Positions 16,380 through 24,760 of a stretch of DNA of 36,313 nucleotides are shown in pieces (the stretch's first letter is position 1; each line of letters begins with the position of its first letter). Under the pieces are notes generated by a model. The model worked only from the letters and a program-made list of their open reading frames with translations. It did not search any database and had not been told where the DNA came from. Origin of the DNA: Ensifer sp. IC3342 (GTDB lineage Bacteria; Pseudomonadota; Alphaproteobacteria; Rhizobiales; Rhizobiaceae); the NCBI RefSeq assembly GCF_020193655.1, contig NZ_JADYVE010000028.1:1-36313 (forward strand). Direction: 5' to 3'. Both the position numbers and the translations under genes were made by a program.

Positions 16380-16920
16380 TCAGCGCTCGGACGCCAAAAC
16401 GCTTCTGTGAACCCCTCGCCTTGATGGAATCGAACCGAGGACCCCCACGCTTGCCCACTCTGGAATGGCGCACTCAATGCTTAAAGCACTTCTCCCGATG
16501 CCATTGCGGGAAGTGCGGAAGCAGCCTTTCGAACGGCCGCTTCGGAACGATCGCGCGTCCCGTTCTGTTGGTGCGCGAGTGGAGCTCTCGGGATCGTTCA
16601 CTTGGCGCGAAGCAAGTCGGCGGTCACGTGTTTGGTTACCTCGCGTCCTTCCTCCTGTACAAATTCTGTTTCGTATTGGATTGTCATTCGTGACGCATTT
16701 GCCGTCGGCGCCGTATCGCTGCTGCAATGGCGATTGGACCACAGATCGAGCATTCGCGTCACCGGCTTCGCAGGCGTTCGAGTATTTTCAACAGGATCCC
16801 GCAGATGAGACAGAATTGGCGCGCGTTTCGGCGCGGGAGGAGCCCGCCGGAATGAGAAACCGATCCATGCAGGCGGATGGAGCCCGTCCGCGGCTTTAAC
16901 AATGAGGAGGAGAGAGAACT
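16380..16920. other. 541-base intergenic stretch, no gene recognised
   Basis: Several chance open frames exist but none is convincing. GCACTTC/GAAGTGC-type imperfect pairing occurs at 16486-16516. A T-arm-like string GGTTCGATTCC occurs on the minus strand near 16425-16435 without tRNA folding. The end (GAGGAGGAGAGAG) is the ribosome site of the next gene. Confidence 0.4.
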
Positions 16921-17514
16921 ATGCCAGGCAAGCGGATACTCATGCTTACCGGTGATTTCACCGAAGAATACGAAATCTTCGTCTTCCAGCAGGCCATGGA
17001 GGCCGTCGGTCATACGGTCCACGTCGTATGCCCTGACAAGAAGGCCGGCGACATCCTGCGGACGTCCCTGCACGACTTCGAAGGCGATCAGACCTACACC
17101 GAGAAACTCGGCCACAACGTGGTCATCAACAAGACGTTCGCGGAAGCAGAAGCTCAACTCGACGAGTATCACGCCGTCTACTGCGCCGGCGGCCGTGGCC
17201 CGGAATACATCCGCACCGACAAGCGCGTTCAGGCCATCGTGCGGCATTTCCACGAAAAGCAGAAGCCGATCTTCACGATCTGCCACGGCGTACAAATTCT
17301 GATCGCCGTCGACGGTGTCGTGCGCGGCAAGAAGGTCGGCGCTCTCGGCGCCTGCGAGCCGGAAGTCACATTGGCCGGCGGCACCTATATCGATCTCTCC
17401 CCCACCGAGGCATATGTCGACGGCACGATGGTATCGGCAAAGGGCTGGACGGCTCTTGCCGCCTTCATGCGAGAGTGCCTCAAGGTTCTCGGCACCGAGA
17501 TCTACCACAACTGA
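16921..17514 (+). CDS. DJ-1/PfpI family protein (class I glutamine amidotransferase-like)
   Basis: The 197-residue protein has the DJ-1/PfpI fold: opening KRILMLTGDFTEEYE with the acidic residues near 15-18, then YCAGGRGPEYIR, and the nucleophile elbow FTICHGVQIL with Cys121-His122. Members include peptidases, deglycases/glyoxalases and other cysteine enzymes, and the exact activity here is uncertain. A very strong GAGGAGGAGAGAG precedes the ATG by a few bases. It converges with the M24 peptidase-like gene across a shared terminator. A role alongside the Tm-1-like cluster is possible but only by proximity. Confidence 0.88.
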   Translation: MPGKRILMLTGDFTEEYEIFVFQQAMEAVGHTVHVVCPDKKAGDILRTSLHDFEGDQTYTEKLGHNVVINKTFAEAEAQLDEYHAVYCAGGRGPEYIRTDKRVQAIVRHFHEKQKPIFTICHGVQILIAVDGVVRGKKVGALGACEPEVTLAGGTYIDLSPTEAYVDGTMVSAKGWTALAAFMRECLKVLGTEIYHN

Positions 17515-17522
17515 GGGACTGC

Positions 17523-17552
17523 GAGCCCGGCTCACGATCGTGCGCCGGGCTC
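17523..17552. terminator. Hairpin between convergent genes
   Basis: GAGCCCGGC (17523-17531) pairs with GCCGGGCTC (17544-17552), and the loop itself contains the palindrome CACGATCGTG, so the stem can extend. It lies right after the DJ-1/PfpI stop and before the end of the M24 gene on the other strand. It fits a bidirectional terminator, though there is no T-run. Confidence 0.6.
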
Positions 17553-17577
17553 CGCTTCCGCAGGGGTTTCGCCGCCG

Positions 17578-18765
17578 CTATAGCGTCCCGCCATTCCAGC
17601 CGCGCCCTCTGTTGCCGAACATCTCGTATCCGTCCTTCGTGACGGCGAGCGTGTCCTCGAGCTTAATGAAACCGCGCTTCGGGTGAAGCATCGTCGTCTC
17701 GACGGAAATGACCATGCCTGCCTCCAGGGGGCGATCCGCGTCGACGCCTTCATAGGCGACCGGGTGGTTGGTCATGAGGAACGGTGCTTCGTGGCTGATG
17801 AGACCCATGCCGTGGCAGAAGAAGTCGGTAAAGGCGGCCGAAGGCGAGCTTTTCAAAACCTCTTCCGCCGCCGCAATCATTTCGCTGCCTGTAGCCCCGG
17901 CCCTGATCTTGCCGAAGGCCGCCTGCTGGATCGAATCGACTTCAGCTAGCAGATCCTCGAGCTCCGCATCGGGCTCGCCGAGCACGCCCATGCGGCAAAG
18001 GTCACCGATATAGCCCTGGTAGTTGCCGCCGGAATCGATCGAAAGCACCTCGCCCTTCGACCACGCCTGCGGCGAGGCCGCACGGTTGTGACTGGCGCCG
18101 AGGGTTAGCAGGCAATACTCGAAATGCAGCCCGCGATTGGTCTCCTCTCGCCTGAGGCGTTCAATGATCTCCGCCTTGGTGGATCCCTCCCGTGCCGCCG
18201 CGATGGTGGCGAGCATGGAATCGGTGATGAGCTCGGAGGCGAGCTTGAGTTTTTCCAGTTCCTGCGGCGTCTTGATCGAGCGCAGTCGCTCGAGCGTGTG
18301 CGTCGCGTCCACAAAACGCGAACCCTCAAGACGAGAAGTAAGGAGGTCCCGCGCATCGGAGGGCAGGAAGGGCGGCTCGATGCCGATGCGAGCACCCGCC
18401 TTACCGATCTTCTTCAGGTGCTCGATCGCGAGCGCTGCAGCGTCGAGCGTACCCCAGGTCGCCGTATGGACGGCGGGTGTCCAGAAGGGGTTGTTCTGGT
18501 GTTCTCCCCCTTCCATGCGGTTGCCAACATAGGCCGAGTGATCGGGTGAGCCCTTCTCATAAACGACGATCGGCAGATAACGGCTGTGGCCGATCGCATC
18601 CATTGCGACGAAGAAGATGAACTTGTAGCCACCGAGCAGGTACTGCGTATTGTGCTTGGAGGTGGCGAGCAGCACGTCGATACCTGCCTCCTCCATCAGC
18701 CTGTCGAGTTTAGCCGCATCGAAAGGCGGCTCCACCGCCCGCGCTTCGCTTGGACTGATGTTCAC
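17578..18765 (-). CDS. M24 family metallopeptidase (Xaa-Pro peptidase-like)
   Basis: The 395-residue protein has an N-terminal creatinase-like domain and a C-terminal pita-bread domain. All five dimetal ligands can be placed: Asp244 and Asp255 (SIDSGGNYQGYIGD), His318 (CHGMG), Glu356 (SVET) and Glu370 (KLEDT). Relatives include Xaa-Pro dipeptidases, creatinase and ectoine-hydrolase-like enzymes, so an amide or imino bond is the likely target. The start is a GTG at 18765 with AGGAG 7 bases upstream. It is the last gene of the four-gene operon with the cupin, TIM-barrel and Tm-1-like genes (33-base gap), which suggests a metabolite rather than a peptide substrate (inference). Confidence 0.88.
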   Translation of the reverse strand: MNISPSEARAVEPPFDAAKLDRLMEEAGIDVLLATSKHNTQYLLGGYKFIFFVAMDAIGHSRYLPIVVYEKGSPDHSAYVGNRMEGGEHQNNPFWTPAVHTATWGTLDAAALAIEHLKKIGKAGARIGIEPPFLPSDARDLLTSRLEGSRFVDATHTLERLRSIKTPQELEKLKLASELITDSMLATIAAAREGSTKAEIIERLRREETNRGLHFEYCLLTLGASHNRAASPQAWSKGEVLSIDSGGNYQGYIGDLCRMGVLGEPDAELEDLLAEVDSIQQAAFGKIRAGATGSEMIAAAEEVLKSSPSAAFTDFFCHGMGLISHEAPFLMTNHPVAYEGVDADRPLEAGMVISVETTMLHPKRGFIKLEDTLAVTKDGYEMFGNRGRGWNGGTL

Positions 18766-18798
18766 GGGTTTTCTCCTAAAAGCCGTTGCCGTGCGTCT

Positions 18799-19212
18799 TT
18801 AGGCACCAGCCGGCATTAATCGGAAATCTGGCAGGTCGCGAAGCGCACGCTCGGGACCGGCTGGCGAATAGACGACAAACAGTTGCATCGGGCCGGATCC
18901 CGTGTTCTTCGTCGAGTGGAACCGGCTTTCCGGTACATAGACCGTGCAACCGGGCCCGACCTTCTGCGTCACCGGATTGCCGTTCTCGTCCTCCACCATT
19001 TGTTCGCCCTCGCCCGAGATGACAAAGATGATCTCCTCAGCGCCGGGATGATTGTGACGCGCATGCCCCTCACCGCTCGGCAAGTCCACCACACCACCCG
19101 AGAAGCGCTCGGCTCCGTTCACCTCCGGCGCGACCGTCAGTGCGAGGCGGCCCCAGTCGAAGCCGAAGCTGTCGACATCCTTCGGGTAGAGAAAATATTT
19201 GTCCTTTGCCAT
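18799..19212 (-). CDS. Cupin-domain protein
   Basis: The 137-residue single-domain cupin shows motif 1, GHARHNHPGAEEIIFVISGEG, with His53, His55 and Glu59 or Glu60 as likely metal ligands. Motif 2 is PGCTVYVPESRFHSTKNTG with His99. Such small cupins act as isomerases, decarboxylases, dioxygenases or ligand sensors; which applies is unclear. GGAGG lies 7 bases before the ATG. It lies 30 bases after the TIM-barrel gene and 33 before the M24 gene, inside the same operon, and complete metal ligands imply an active metal site. Confidence 0.88.
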   Translation of the reverse strand: MAKDKYFLYPKDVDSFGFDWGRLALTVAPEVNGAERFSGGVVDLPSGEGHARHNHPGAEEIIFVISGEGEQMVEDENGNPVTQKVGPGCTVYVPESRFHSTKNTGSGPMQLFVVYSPAGPERALRDLPDFRLMPAGA

Positions 19213-19242
19213 GCCGCGGCCTCCTCCCGCATCTTCCTCGCT

Positions 19243-20085
19243 TCAGACCACCGTACTGATGGCAAGCGCCTTGAAGTCTTCCGTCTGCTTGCGGATCGCC
19301 ACCTCGGCCGGCAGGCGCTCCATGGAACTTGCGCCATAAAAACCATTGCAGTTTGGGCAACGCTCCAGGATGTAGCATGCATCCTCCGGCATCGAGATCG
19401 GTCCACCGTGGCAAAGCACGATGACGTCCTTCCGTACCGAGCGTGCGGCCGCCGCTATCGCGTCGATTTCGCTCACGCAGTCGTCGAGCGACATCGCGGA
19501 AGTGGCGCCGATCGCGCCGCCAGTGGTAACGCCCATATGAGCGACGATGATGTCTGCACCGGCCCTGGCCATCGCGATCGCTTCTTCCTCGTTGAAGACA
19601 TAGGGCGTCGTCAGCAGGTCGAGCCGGTGGGCTTCGGCGATCATGTCCACCTCAAGACCGTAGCCCATGCCGGTCTCCTCGAAGCTCTGCCGGATCCGTC
19701 CGTCGAAGAGGCCAATGGTCGGGAAATTCTGTACGCCGGAAAAGCCCATGGCTTTCAGGTCCGCGAGAAACTTCGGCATGAACACGAATGGGTCGGTGCC
19801 GTTGACGCCGGCGAGTACCGGGGTCGCCTTCACGACCGGCAGCACCTCCAAGGCCATTTCCTTCACGATTTCATTGGCGTTTCCATAGGCGAGCAGACCC
19901 GCCGCGGAGCCGCGGCCCGCCATTCGGTAGCGGCCGGAGTTATAGATGATGATGAGGTCGATGCCGCCCGCCTCCTCGGCCTTGGCCGAAATCCCCGTGC
20001 CGGCTCCACCGCCGATGATCGGCTTGCCGGCGGCGATCATGCCGCGGAATTTCTCAAGAATGGTCTTGCGGGGGATTACTGGCAT
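19243..20085 (-). CDS. Phosphoenolpyruvate-hydrolase-like TIM-barrel protein
   Basis: The 280-residue protein belongs to the family annotated as phosphoenolpyruvate hydrolase or TIM-barrel signal-transduction protein. This family also forms the C-terminal half of plant Tm-1. Visible segments are KPIIGGGAGTGISAKAEEAG near the start, LIIIYNSGRYRMAGRGS, NFPTIGLFDGRIRQ, ADIIVAHMGVTTGG and a final LCHGGPISMPEDA. The CPNCNGFYGASS segment closes the barrel. The ATG at 20085 is chosen over open frame to 20367 because the conserved domain begins there and GAGA precedes it. It follows the Tm-1-like gene by 11 bases. Substrate unknown. Confidence 0.85.
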   Translation of the reverse strand: MPVIPRKTILEKFRGMIAAGKPIIGGGAGTGISAKAEEAGGIDLIIIYNSGRYRMAGRGSAAGLLAYGNANEIVKEMALEVLPVVKATPVLAGVNGTDPFVFMPKFLADLKAMGFSGVQNFPTIGLFDGRIRQSFEETGMGYGLEVDMIAEAHRLDLLTTPYVFNEEEAIAMARAGADIIVAHMGVTTGGAIGATSAMSLDDCVSEIDAIAAAARSVRKDVIVLCHGGPISMPEDACYILERCPNCNGFYGASSMERLPAEVAIRKQTEDFKALAISTVV

Positions 20086-20096
20086 CGGTGTCTCTT

Positions 20097-21290
20097 TCAG
20101 GGGTTGGCGATATCTCGGTAGGCGGCGACTGCGGCCTCGGCGAACTGCGGATCGTTGATGTGGAGCGGAAGCCGTTCGATGCGGCGCGCGTCGGTTGTTT
20201 CGACGGTGGCTTCCAGTGCCTCGAAAAGCACCGCATCCGCCGCGGGATCGAAGAAGGCGCCGCCCTCGATATCGAGCGCCGACACGCCTCTCTCCGGGAT
20301 CAGAAACCGGAGCGGGCCTTTGCAGAGGTTCAGCTTTGCGCCAATCCACCTTCCGATCGCGGCGCACTCCTCCGCCGACGTGCGCATGAGCGTGACGTTC
20401 GGGTTGTGGCGATAGAAGAGCCGGCCGGCATAACGCTCCGGCACCGTCTCGGGCGCCCAGAAATTCACCATATCCAGGGCCCCGACTGAGCCGACATAGG
20501 GCAGTTCGGTGCGCGCAATTGCGCCGAAACGATCCTCGGTCGCCGGCAGCACACCGCCGAAGAGAAGATCGCAGACCTCCGTCGTCGTGATGTCGAGCAC
20601 GCCCGAAAGAAGCCCGCTGTCTGCAAGCTTCTCCATCGTGCGTCCGCCGGTACCTGTGGCGTGGAAGACCATACAGTCATGGTCGGCTTTGAGTCGTTCG
20701 ACGATGGCAGCCACACAGGGCGTCGTCACGCCGAACATGGTAAGGCCGAGAGCGGGCTTTGCGGCCGTTTCCTTCGCCGGCCGTTTGGCCATGGCGGTAA
20801 TCGCTTCGGCCGCGTTTTGCAGGATCATGCGGCTCACACGGTTGAGCCCGGCCATATCGGTGACCGACGGCATCATGATGATGTCGGAGACGTCGACATA
20901 AGGTGCCACGTCGCCGGACGCGAGCGTCGAGACCATGACCTTCGGAAGCCCGAGCGGCAACCTACGCATCCCGGCTGTGATGATCGACGTCCCGCCCCCA
21001 CCACCGATCCCCACCACGCCGGCGACGTCTTCGCGTTCAGGAAGGAACCGCGCGAAGGCCTCGCTCATTGCGGCGACCGCCGTCCCCCGGTCGTCGCCGG
21101 AAAGCACCCGGACACCGTCCGGATGTGCGGCAGCTACGGTTTCGGCGGAGATGTCAACTGTCACCGTGGGACGACGCGTGCCGACATCGACCAGAACGGG
21201 CTGACCGCCCGCTGCCTCGACGCGGGACGCAAGATAAGCGAGTTCCTCCCCCTTCGTGTCGGCCGTGCCGACGACGTAGATGCGCTTCAT
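20097..21290 (-). CDS. Tm-1-like ATP-binding protein (UPF0261)
   Basis: The 397-residue protein matches the UPF0261 domain that forms the N-terminal half of tomato Tm-1. It begins MKRIYVVGTADTKGEELAYL, and has the glycine-rich loop VVGIGGGGGTSIITAGMRRL, the segment VSTLASGDVAPYVDVSDI, and HATGTGGRTMEKL. In plant Tm-1 this region binds ATP and blocks tobamovirus replication; the bacterial role is unknown and probably metabolic. GGGAGAAGAG directly precedes ATG 21290, which is chosen over 21389. It leads a minus-strand operon with the TIM-barrel partner, cupin and M24 genes and is divergent from a TetR regulator. Confidence 0.88.
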   Translation of the reverse strand: MKRIYVVGTADTKGEELAYLASRVEAAGGQPVLVDVGTRRPTVTVDISAETVAAAHPDGVRVLSGDDRGTAVAAMSEAFARFLPEREDVAGVVGIGGGGGTSIITAGMRRLPLGLPKVMVSTLASGDVAPYVDVSDIIMMPSVTDMAGLNRVSRMILQNAAEAITAMAKRPAKETAAKPALGLTMFGVTTPCVAAIVERLKADHDCMVFHATGTGGRTMEKLADSGLLSGVLDITTTEVCDLLFGGVLPATEDRFGAIARTELPYVGSVGALDMVNFWAPETVPERYAGRLFYRHNPNVTLMRTSAEECAAIGRWIGAKLNLCKGPLRFLIPERGVSALDIEGGAFFDPAADAVLFEALEATVETTDARRIERLPLHINDPQFAEAAVAAYRDIANP

Positions 21291-21369
21291 CTCTTCTCCC
21301 TTGCGGCTCAGGCCCCCCTCTGCCTTGAAGAACCGCCTGATGCCGGCCGGTTTGCCCGCTCTTGCAAAA

Positions 21370-21391
21370 TTATGAGATGTGCGTATCATAA
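21370..21391. promoter_or_regulatory. Candidate TetR operator in the divergent promoter region
   Basis: TTATGA (21370-21375) and TCATAA (21386-21391) are exact inverted repeats in a 22-base partly palindromic stretch just before the TetR ATG and 80 bases from the Tm-1-like start. Position and symmetry fit an operator that would control both directions. Confidence 0.45.
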
Positions 21392-21395
21392 AGAT

Positions 21396-22037
21396 ATGGA
21401 TGTCTCACGTCAACAGAACGAATCCGCCATACGCGCCGAGCGCGGTCCCCGAGCCCGCACACGCAAACTCATGCTGGAGACCGCCACACGGCTGATGCAG
21501 TCCGGTATCACGCCCTCGGTGAGTGAGGTCGCGGAAGCCGCCGAAGTGTCGCGCGCCACTGCCTACCGCTACTTTCCAAGCCAGGCGGCGCTGGTTCATG
21601 CGGTCGTGGACGAGGCGCTCGGCCCGATCCTCGATTGGAACTCCGAAGCATCCGATGCGCTCACCCGAGTGGCCGATCTGCTGGCCACGGCCATGCCGCG
21701 CATCGACGAATTCGAGGCGACCTTCAAGGCGGCGCTCAAGCTCTCGCTTGACCAGTGGGCGCAGCGCCAGGCCGGCACGCTTGGTAACGAACCACAGCTC
21801 ACGCGCGGCCACCGCGTCGAACTCCTGCGACAGGTCACCATGCCACTCGAGGGCAAGGTGTCCACTGAGGCCCGCGAGCAACTGGCTCAGGCGCTCTCGC
21901 TGGTTTTCGGTGTCGAGGTGCTGGTCGTGCTGAAGGATATTTGGGGCCTGTCGGCCGAACGCGCGCAATCCGTTGCGGAGTGGGCGGCGGCAGCCTTGGT
22001 CGAGGCGGCGATTCGGGAAGCGCAAACCGTGAGATGA
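21396..22037 (+). CDS. TetR/AcrR family transcriptional regulator
   Basis: The 213-residue protein has a TetR helix-turn-helix at about residues 18-62, with RTRKLMLETATRLMQ, SVSEVAEAAEVSRATAYRYF and PSQAALVHAV. A longer helical ligand domain follows that does not identify an effector. The ATG at 21396 is used; an in-frame ATG at 21372 would start inside the candidate operator and is less likely. The long open frame back to 20661 is the shadow of the Tm-1-like gene. It is divergent from the Tm-1-like operon with a 105-base gap, so it very likely controls that operon and itself. Confidence 0.88.
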   Translation: MDVSRQQNESAIRAERGPRARTRKLMLETATRLMQSGITPSVSEVAEAAEVSRATAYRYFPSQAALVHAVVDEALGPILDWNSEASDALTRVADLLATAMPRIDEFEATFKAALKLSLDQWAQRQAGTLGNEPQLTRGHRVELLRQVTMPLEGKVSTEAREQLAQALSLVFGVEVLVVLKDIWGLSAERAQSVAEWAAAALVEAAIREAQTVR

Positions 22038-22068
22038 CAATCGCGCTCTCTCGCCCCGACACGGAAAC

Positions 22069-22079
22069 TGGTTTGACCA
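22069..22079. promoter_or_regulatory. FadR-type palindrome TGGTTTGACCA before the ABC operon
   Basis: TGGT-N3-ACCA within AACTGGTTTGACCAATT matches the FadR-subfamily operator pattern. It lies 32 bases after the TetR stop and about 320 before the binding-protein gene. It is a possible distal or auxiliary site for the GntR regulator at 29216-29908. Confidence 0.35.
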
Positions 22080-22234
22080 ATTTGAATGATCCACGTGTAA
22101 TGGCATCTTGTGGGTAGGTCTTCCTATTGAACTGTCGGTAAAGCATGCCACTTCAAAACCGACTGATTTTGGCCTTGCGAGCGGTGGTCCGCGGCAGAAG
22201 ACAACGAAACAGGGACCTTGACGCTCCTCAGCTT

Positions 22235-22245
22235 TGGTAATACCA
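22235..22245. promoter_or_regulatory. FadR-type operator TGGTAATACCA before the ABC operon
   Basis: This palindrome sits in TTTGGTAATACCAGAT (22233-22248). The same 16-base string, differing only at one central base, occurs at 32259-32274 before the divergent isomerase gene. It is the best candidate operator for the GntR regulator of this locus, about 150 bases before the binding-protein ATG. Confidence 0.6.
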
Positions 22246-22349
22246 GATTGGCACTGCGGCCCGTTAGGCTTGAGATCTGACGCAAGACACAAGGGTCGAG
22301 GAGGACCCGCCGCAGAAGAGCCAAGCAGGAGGATTTGATAGGCGGACTG

Positions 22350-22365
22350 CCCGCCGCAAGGCGGG
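22350..22365 (+). promoter_or_regulatory. Leader hairpin before the binding-protein gene
   Basis: CCCGCC and GGCGGG pair around a GCAA tetraloop (GNRA type), 28 bases before the ATG and just before its ribosome site. It may stabilise the mRNA 5' end. Confidence 0.45.
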
Positions 22366-22393
22366 TATTGTGCATAAAAGGGGAGGAAATATT

Positions 22394-23701
22394 ATGCGCA
22401 AGACAGTGGCCGGCCTGATGGCCGGTATCGGTTTTATGTTTGCCTGCGCGACATCCGCGCAATCCCAAGAATTGACGATTTTCTGGGCCGAATGGGACCC
22501 GGCCAATTATCTCCAGGAGCTTGTAAACGAATACGAGGCCGAGACCGGCGTGAAGATCACGGTCGAAACGACCCCTTGGGCGGATTTCCAGACGAAGGCC
22601 TTCACCGAATTCAACGCCAAGGGCTCGGCCTATGACATGGTCGTCGGCGACTCACAGTGGATCGGCGCCGCATCGGAGGCCGGCCACTACGTCGACCTCA
22701 CCGAGTTCTTCAACAAGCACAAGCTAAACGACGTGATGGCTCCTGCCACGGTGAAGTACTACTCGGAGTATCCTGCGAACTCCGGCAAGTACTGGTCGAT
22801 CCCGGCCGAGGGCGATGCGGTCGGCTGGTCCTACCGCAAGGATTGGTTCGAGGACCCCAAGGAGATGGAAGCCTTCAAGGCGAAGTATGGCTACGACCTC
22901 GCCCCGCCGAAGGACTGGAAGCAGTTGCGCGACATCGCCGAGTTCTTCCATCGTCCAGACCAGAAGCGCTACGGCATCGCGATCTACACCGACAACTCCT
23001 ATGACGGTCTCGTAATGGGTGTAGAGAACGCCATCTTCTCTTTCGGCGGAGAACTCGGCGACTACAGCACCTACAAGGTCGACGGGATCATCAACTCGGA
23101 GAAGAACGTCAAGGCTCTGGAGACCTACCGCGAGCTCTACGGCTTCACGCCTCCGGGCTGGGCGAAGAGCTTTTTCGTCGAGAACAACCAGGCGATCACC
23201 GAGAACCTGGCAGCGATGAGCATGAACTACTTCGCCTTCTTCCCGGCGCTGGTCAATGAAGCATCGAACCCGAACGCGAAGGTCACCGGCTTCTTCGCCA
23301 ACCCGGCCGGCCCGGAGGGTCACCAGTATGCCGCGCTCGGCGGCCAGGGCATTTCCATCGTCTCCTATTCCGAAAACAAGGAAGAGGCGATGAAATTCCT
23401 CGAGTGGTTCATCAAGGACGAGACGCAGAAGCGCTGGGCCGAACTCGGCGGTTACACGGCAAGCGCCAAGGTGCTGGAGTCGGAAGAATTCCAAAACGCG
23501 ACGCCCTACAACAAGGCCTTCTATGAGACGATGTTCAAGGTGAAGGACTTCTGGGCAACGCCCGAATATGCCGAGCTGCTGATCCAGATGAATCAACGCA
23601 TTTATCCTTATGTGACGGCCGGCCAGGGCACGGCAAAGGAGGCGCTCGACGCTCTCGCCAAGGACTGGAACGCGACCTTCAAGAAGTACGGCCGCCAATA
23701 A
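22394..23701 (+). CDS. ABC transporter substrate-binding protein (CUT1, sugar or polyol type)
   Basis: The 435-residue protein has a signal peptide (MRKTVAGLMAGIGFMFACAT, cleavage near SAQSQ-E). The mature sequence has the family-1 solute-binding fold: ELTIFWAEWDPANYLQELVN, YDMVVGDSQWIGAASEAGHY and the later hinge segment ALGGQGISIVSYSENKEEAM. It would capture a carbohydrate-like solute in the periplasm. The ATG at 22394 has GGGAGGAAA at ideal distance and starts the signal peptide. It leads the operon of two permeases, a small membrane protein and two ATPases. A strong hairpin follows its stop, fitting the usual higher level of binding protein. Confidence 0.92.
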   Translation: MRKTVAGLMAGIGFMFACATSAQSQELTIFWAEWDPANYLQELVNEYEAETGVKITVETTPWADFQTKAFTEFNAKGSAYDMVVGDSQWIGAASEAGHYVDLTEFFNKHKLNDVMAPATVKYYSEYPANSGKYWSIPAEGDAVGWSYRKDWFEDPKEMEAFKAKYGYDLAPPKDWKQLRDIAEFFHRPDQKRYGIAIYTDNSYDGLVMGVENAIFSFGGELGDYSTYKVDGIINSEKNVKALETYRELYGFTPPGWAKSFFVENNQAITENLAAMSMNYFAFFPALVNEASNPNAKVTGFFANPAGPEGHQYAALGGQGISIVSYSENKEEAMKFLEWFIKDETQKRWAELGGYTASAKVLESEEFQNATPYNKAFYETMFKVKDFWATPEYAELLIQMNQRIYPYVTAGQGTAKEALDALAKDWNATFKKYGRQ

Positions 23702-23716
23702 CGGGTAAGACATCGC

Positions 23717-23738
23717 GGGAGGGAGCCGGCTCCCTCCC
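23717..23738 (+). terminator. Hairpin after the binding-protein gene
   Basis: A perfect 22-base palindrome (GGGAGGGAGCC followed by its complement) lies 15 bases after the stop, followed by CGTTTCTT. Such intercistronic hairpins partly terminate or protect the mRNA so that binding protein is made in excess over the permeases. Confidence 0.7.
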
Positions 23739-23853
23739 CGTTTCTTCAACTCTGCGTCGAATGGTGCTTGCGCGCGGGCGCGGGATCGCGGTCAGGAAAT
23801 GCACAACGATGACGCAAGTGCGCCCGGCGTTGGGCTCTCGGAGGAGAAGCACA

Positions 23854-24759
23854 TTGGCCACCGTGGTTATGACATCGCTGGATTCGAAGTCGCGCGCCGC
23901 TTCGCGGGGCTTGAGCGACATCAAGATTCGCAATCTCTTCATTATTCCGACGATCCTGTTCCTGATCGTCTTCAACATCTTCCCATTGATCTACTCGCTC
24001 GGCTATTCTTTCACCGACTTTCGTGCTTCGACGAACGCGCCGGCCACCTTCGTCGGCCTGCAGAATTATCGGGAACTGCTGAACGACCCCTTCATCTGGG
24101 CGAACTTCGCCATTACGGCGAAATACGTGATCGTGTCGGTTACCGGTCAGGTTGTCGTCGGTTTCGGCACGGCGATGCTGCTCAACCGTGAAATTCCGTT
24201 CAAGGGTCTGATCACGACACTGCTTCTGCTGCCGATGATGCTGTCGATGGCGGTGGTCGGGCTCTTCTGGAAGCTGCTCTACGATCCATCCTTCGGCATC
24301 ATCAACTACGCGCTCGGCCTCGGCTCTTTCGAGTGGTTGGCAAATCCCGACATGGCACTCTACGCCGTCGCGATCACCGACATTTGGATGTGGTCACCCT
24401 TCGTGATGCTGCTCTCGCTCGCTGGCCTCTCGGCCGTACCGAGACACCTTTACGAGGCGGCGGCCATCGACCGCGCGGGGCCGTTCTATACCTTCTTCCG
24501 CATCACCCTGCCGCTCGTGGCACCGATACTCATGATCGCGATCATCTTCCGCACGATGGAGGCGTTCAAGACTTTCGACCTCGCCTACATCCTCACGAGC
24601 CAGCCGACCACGGAAGTGATCTCAATCCGCCTCTACAAGATGGCGTTTCAGGAATGGCAGACCGGGCGGTCCTGCGCACTCGCCTACATAGTGCTGATTA
24701 TGGTGCTCGCGATCACCAACATTTACGTCAAATATCTCAACAGGGTGAAGGAGCGCTGA
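23854..24759 (+). CDS. ABC transporter permease (MalF type)
   Basis: The product of about 301 residues has six membrane helices, from NLFIIPTILFLIVFNIFPLI to the last helix before YVKYLNRVKER. The cytoplasmic EAA loop reads YEAAAIDRAGPFYTFFRITL. It forms half of the inner-membrane channel with the next gene. The frame is open from 23761. The TTG at 23854 is preferred because GGAGGAG lies 8 bases before it, while ATG 23809 (AGGAAA, 9 bases) and ATG 23869 are alternatives; the conserved part begins at RNLFIIP in all. It lies one base before the second permease gene. Confidence 0.9.
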   Translation: MATVVMTSLDSKSRAASRGLSDIKIRNLFIIPTILFLIVFNIFPLIYSLGYSFTDFRASTNAPATFVGLQNYRELLNDPFIWANFAITAKYVIVSVTGQVVVGFGTAMLLNREIPFKGLITTLLLLPMMLSMAVVGLFWKLLYDPSFGIINYALGLGSFEWLANPDMALYAVAITDIWMWSPFVMLLSLAGLSAVPRHLYEAAAIDRAGPFYTFFRITLPLVAPILMIAIIFRTMEAFKTFDLAYILTSQPTTEVISIRLYKMAFQEWQTGRSCALAYIVLIMVLAITNIYVKYLNRVKER

Positions 24760-24760
24760 G

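Noticed and set aside
16420..16450. tRNA-like T-arm string GGTTCGATTCC on the minus strand
   Set aside because: The flanking bases do not form a T-stem or acceptor stem, and no anticodon arm follows, so no tRNA gene is supported.
18883..20121. 412-codon plus-strand open frame opposite the cupin and TIM-barrel genes
   Set aside because: It is the antisense shadow of two genes with clear motifs; it lacks a ribosome site.
22335..22393. Possible leader peptide starting at TTG after AGGAGGA
   Set aside because: The frame runs into the binding-protein gene in another frame and has no attenuator design; the hairpin alone is reported.
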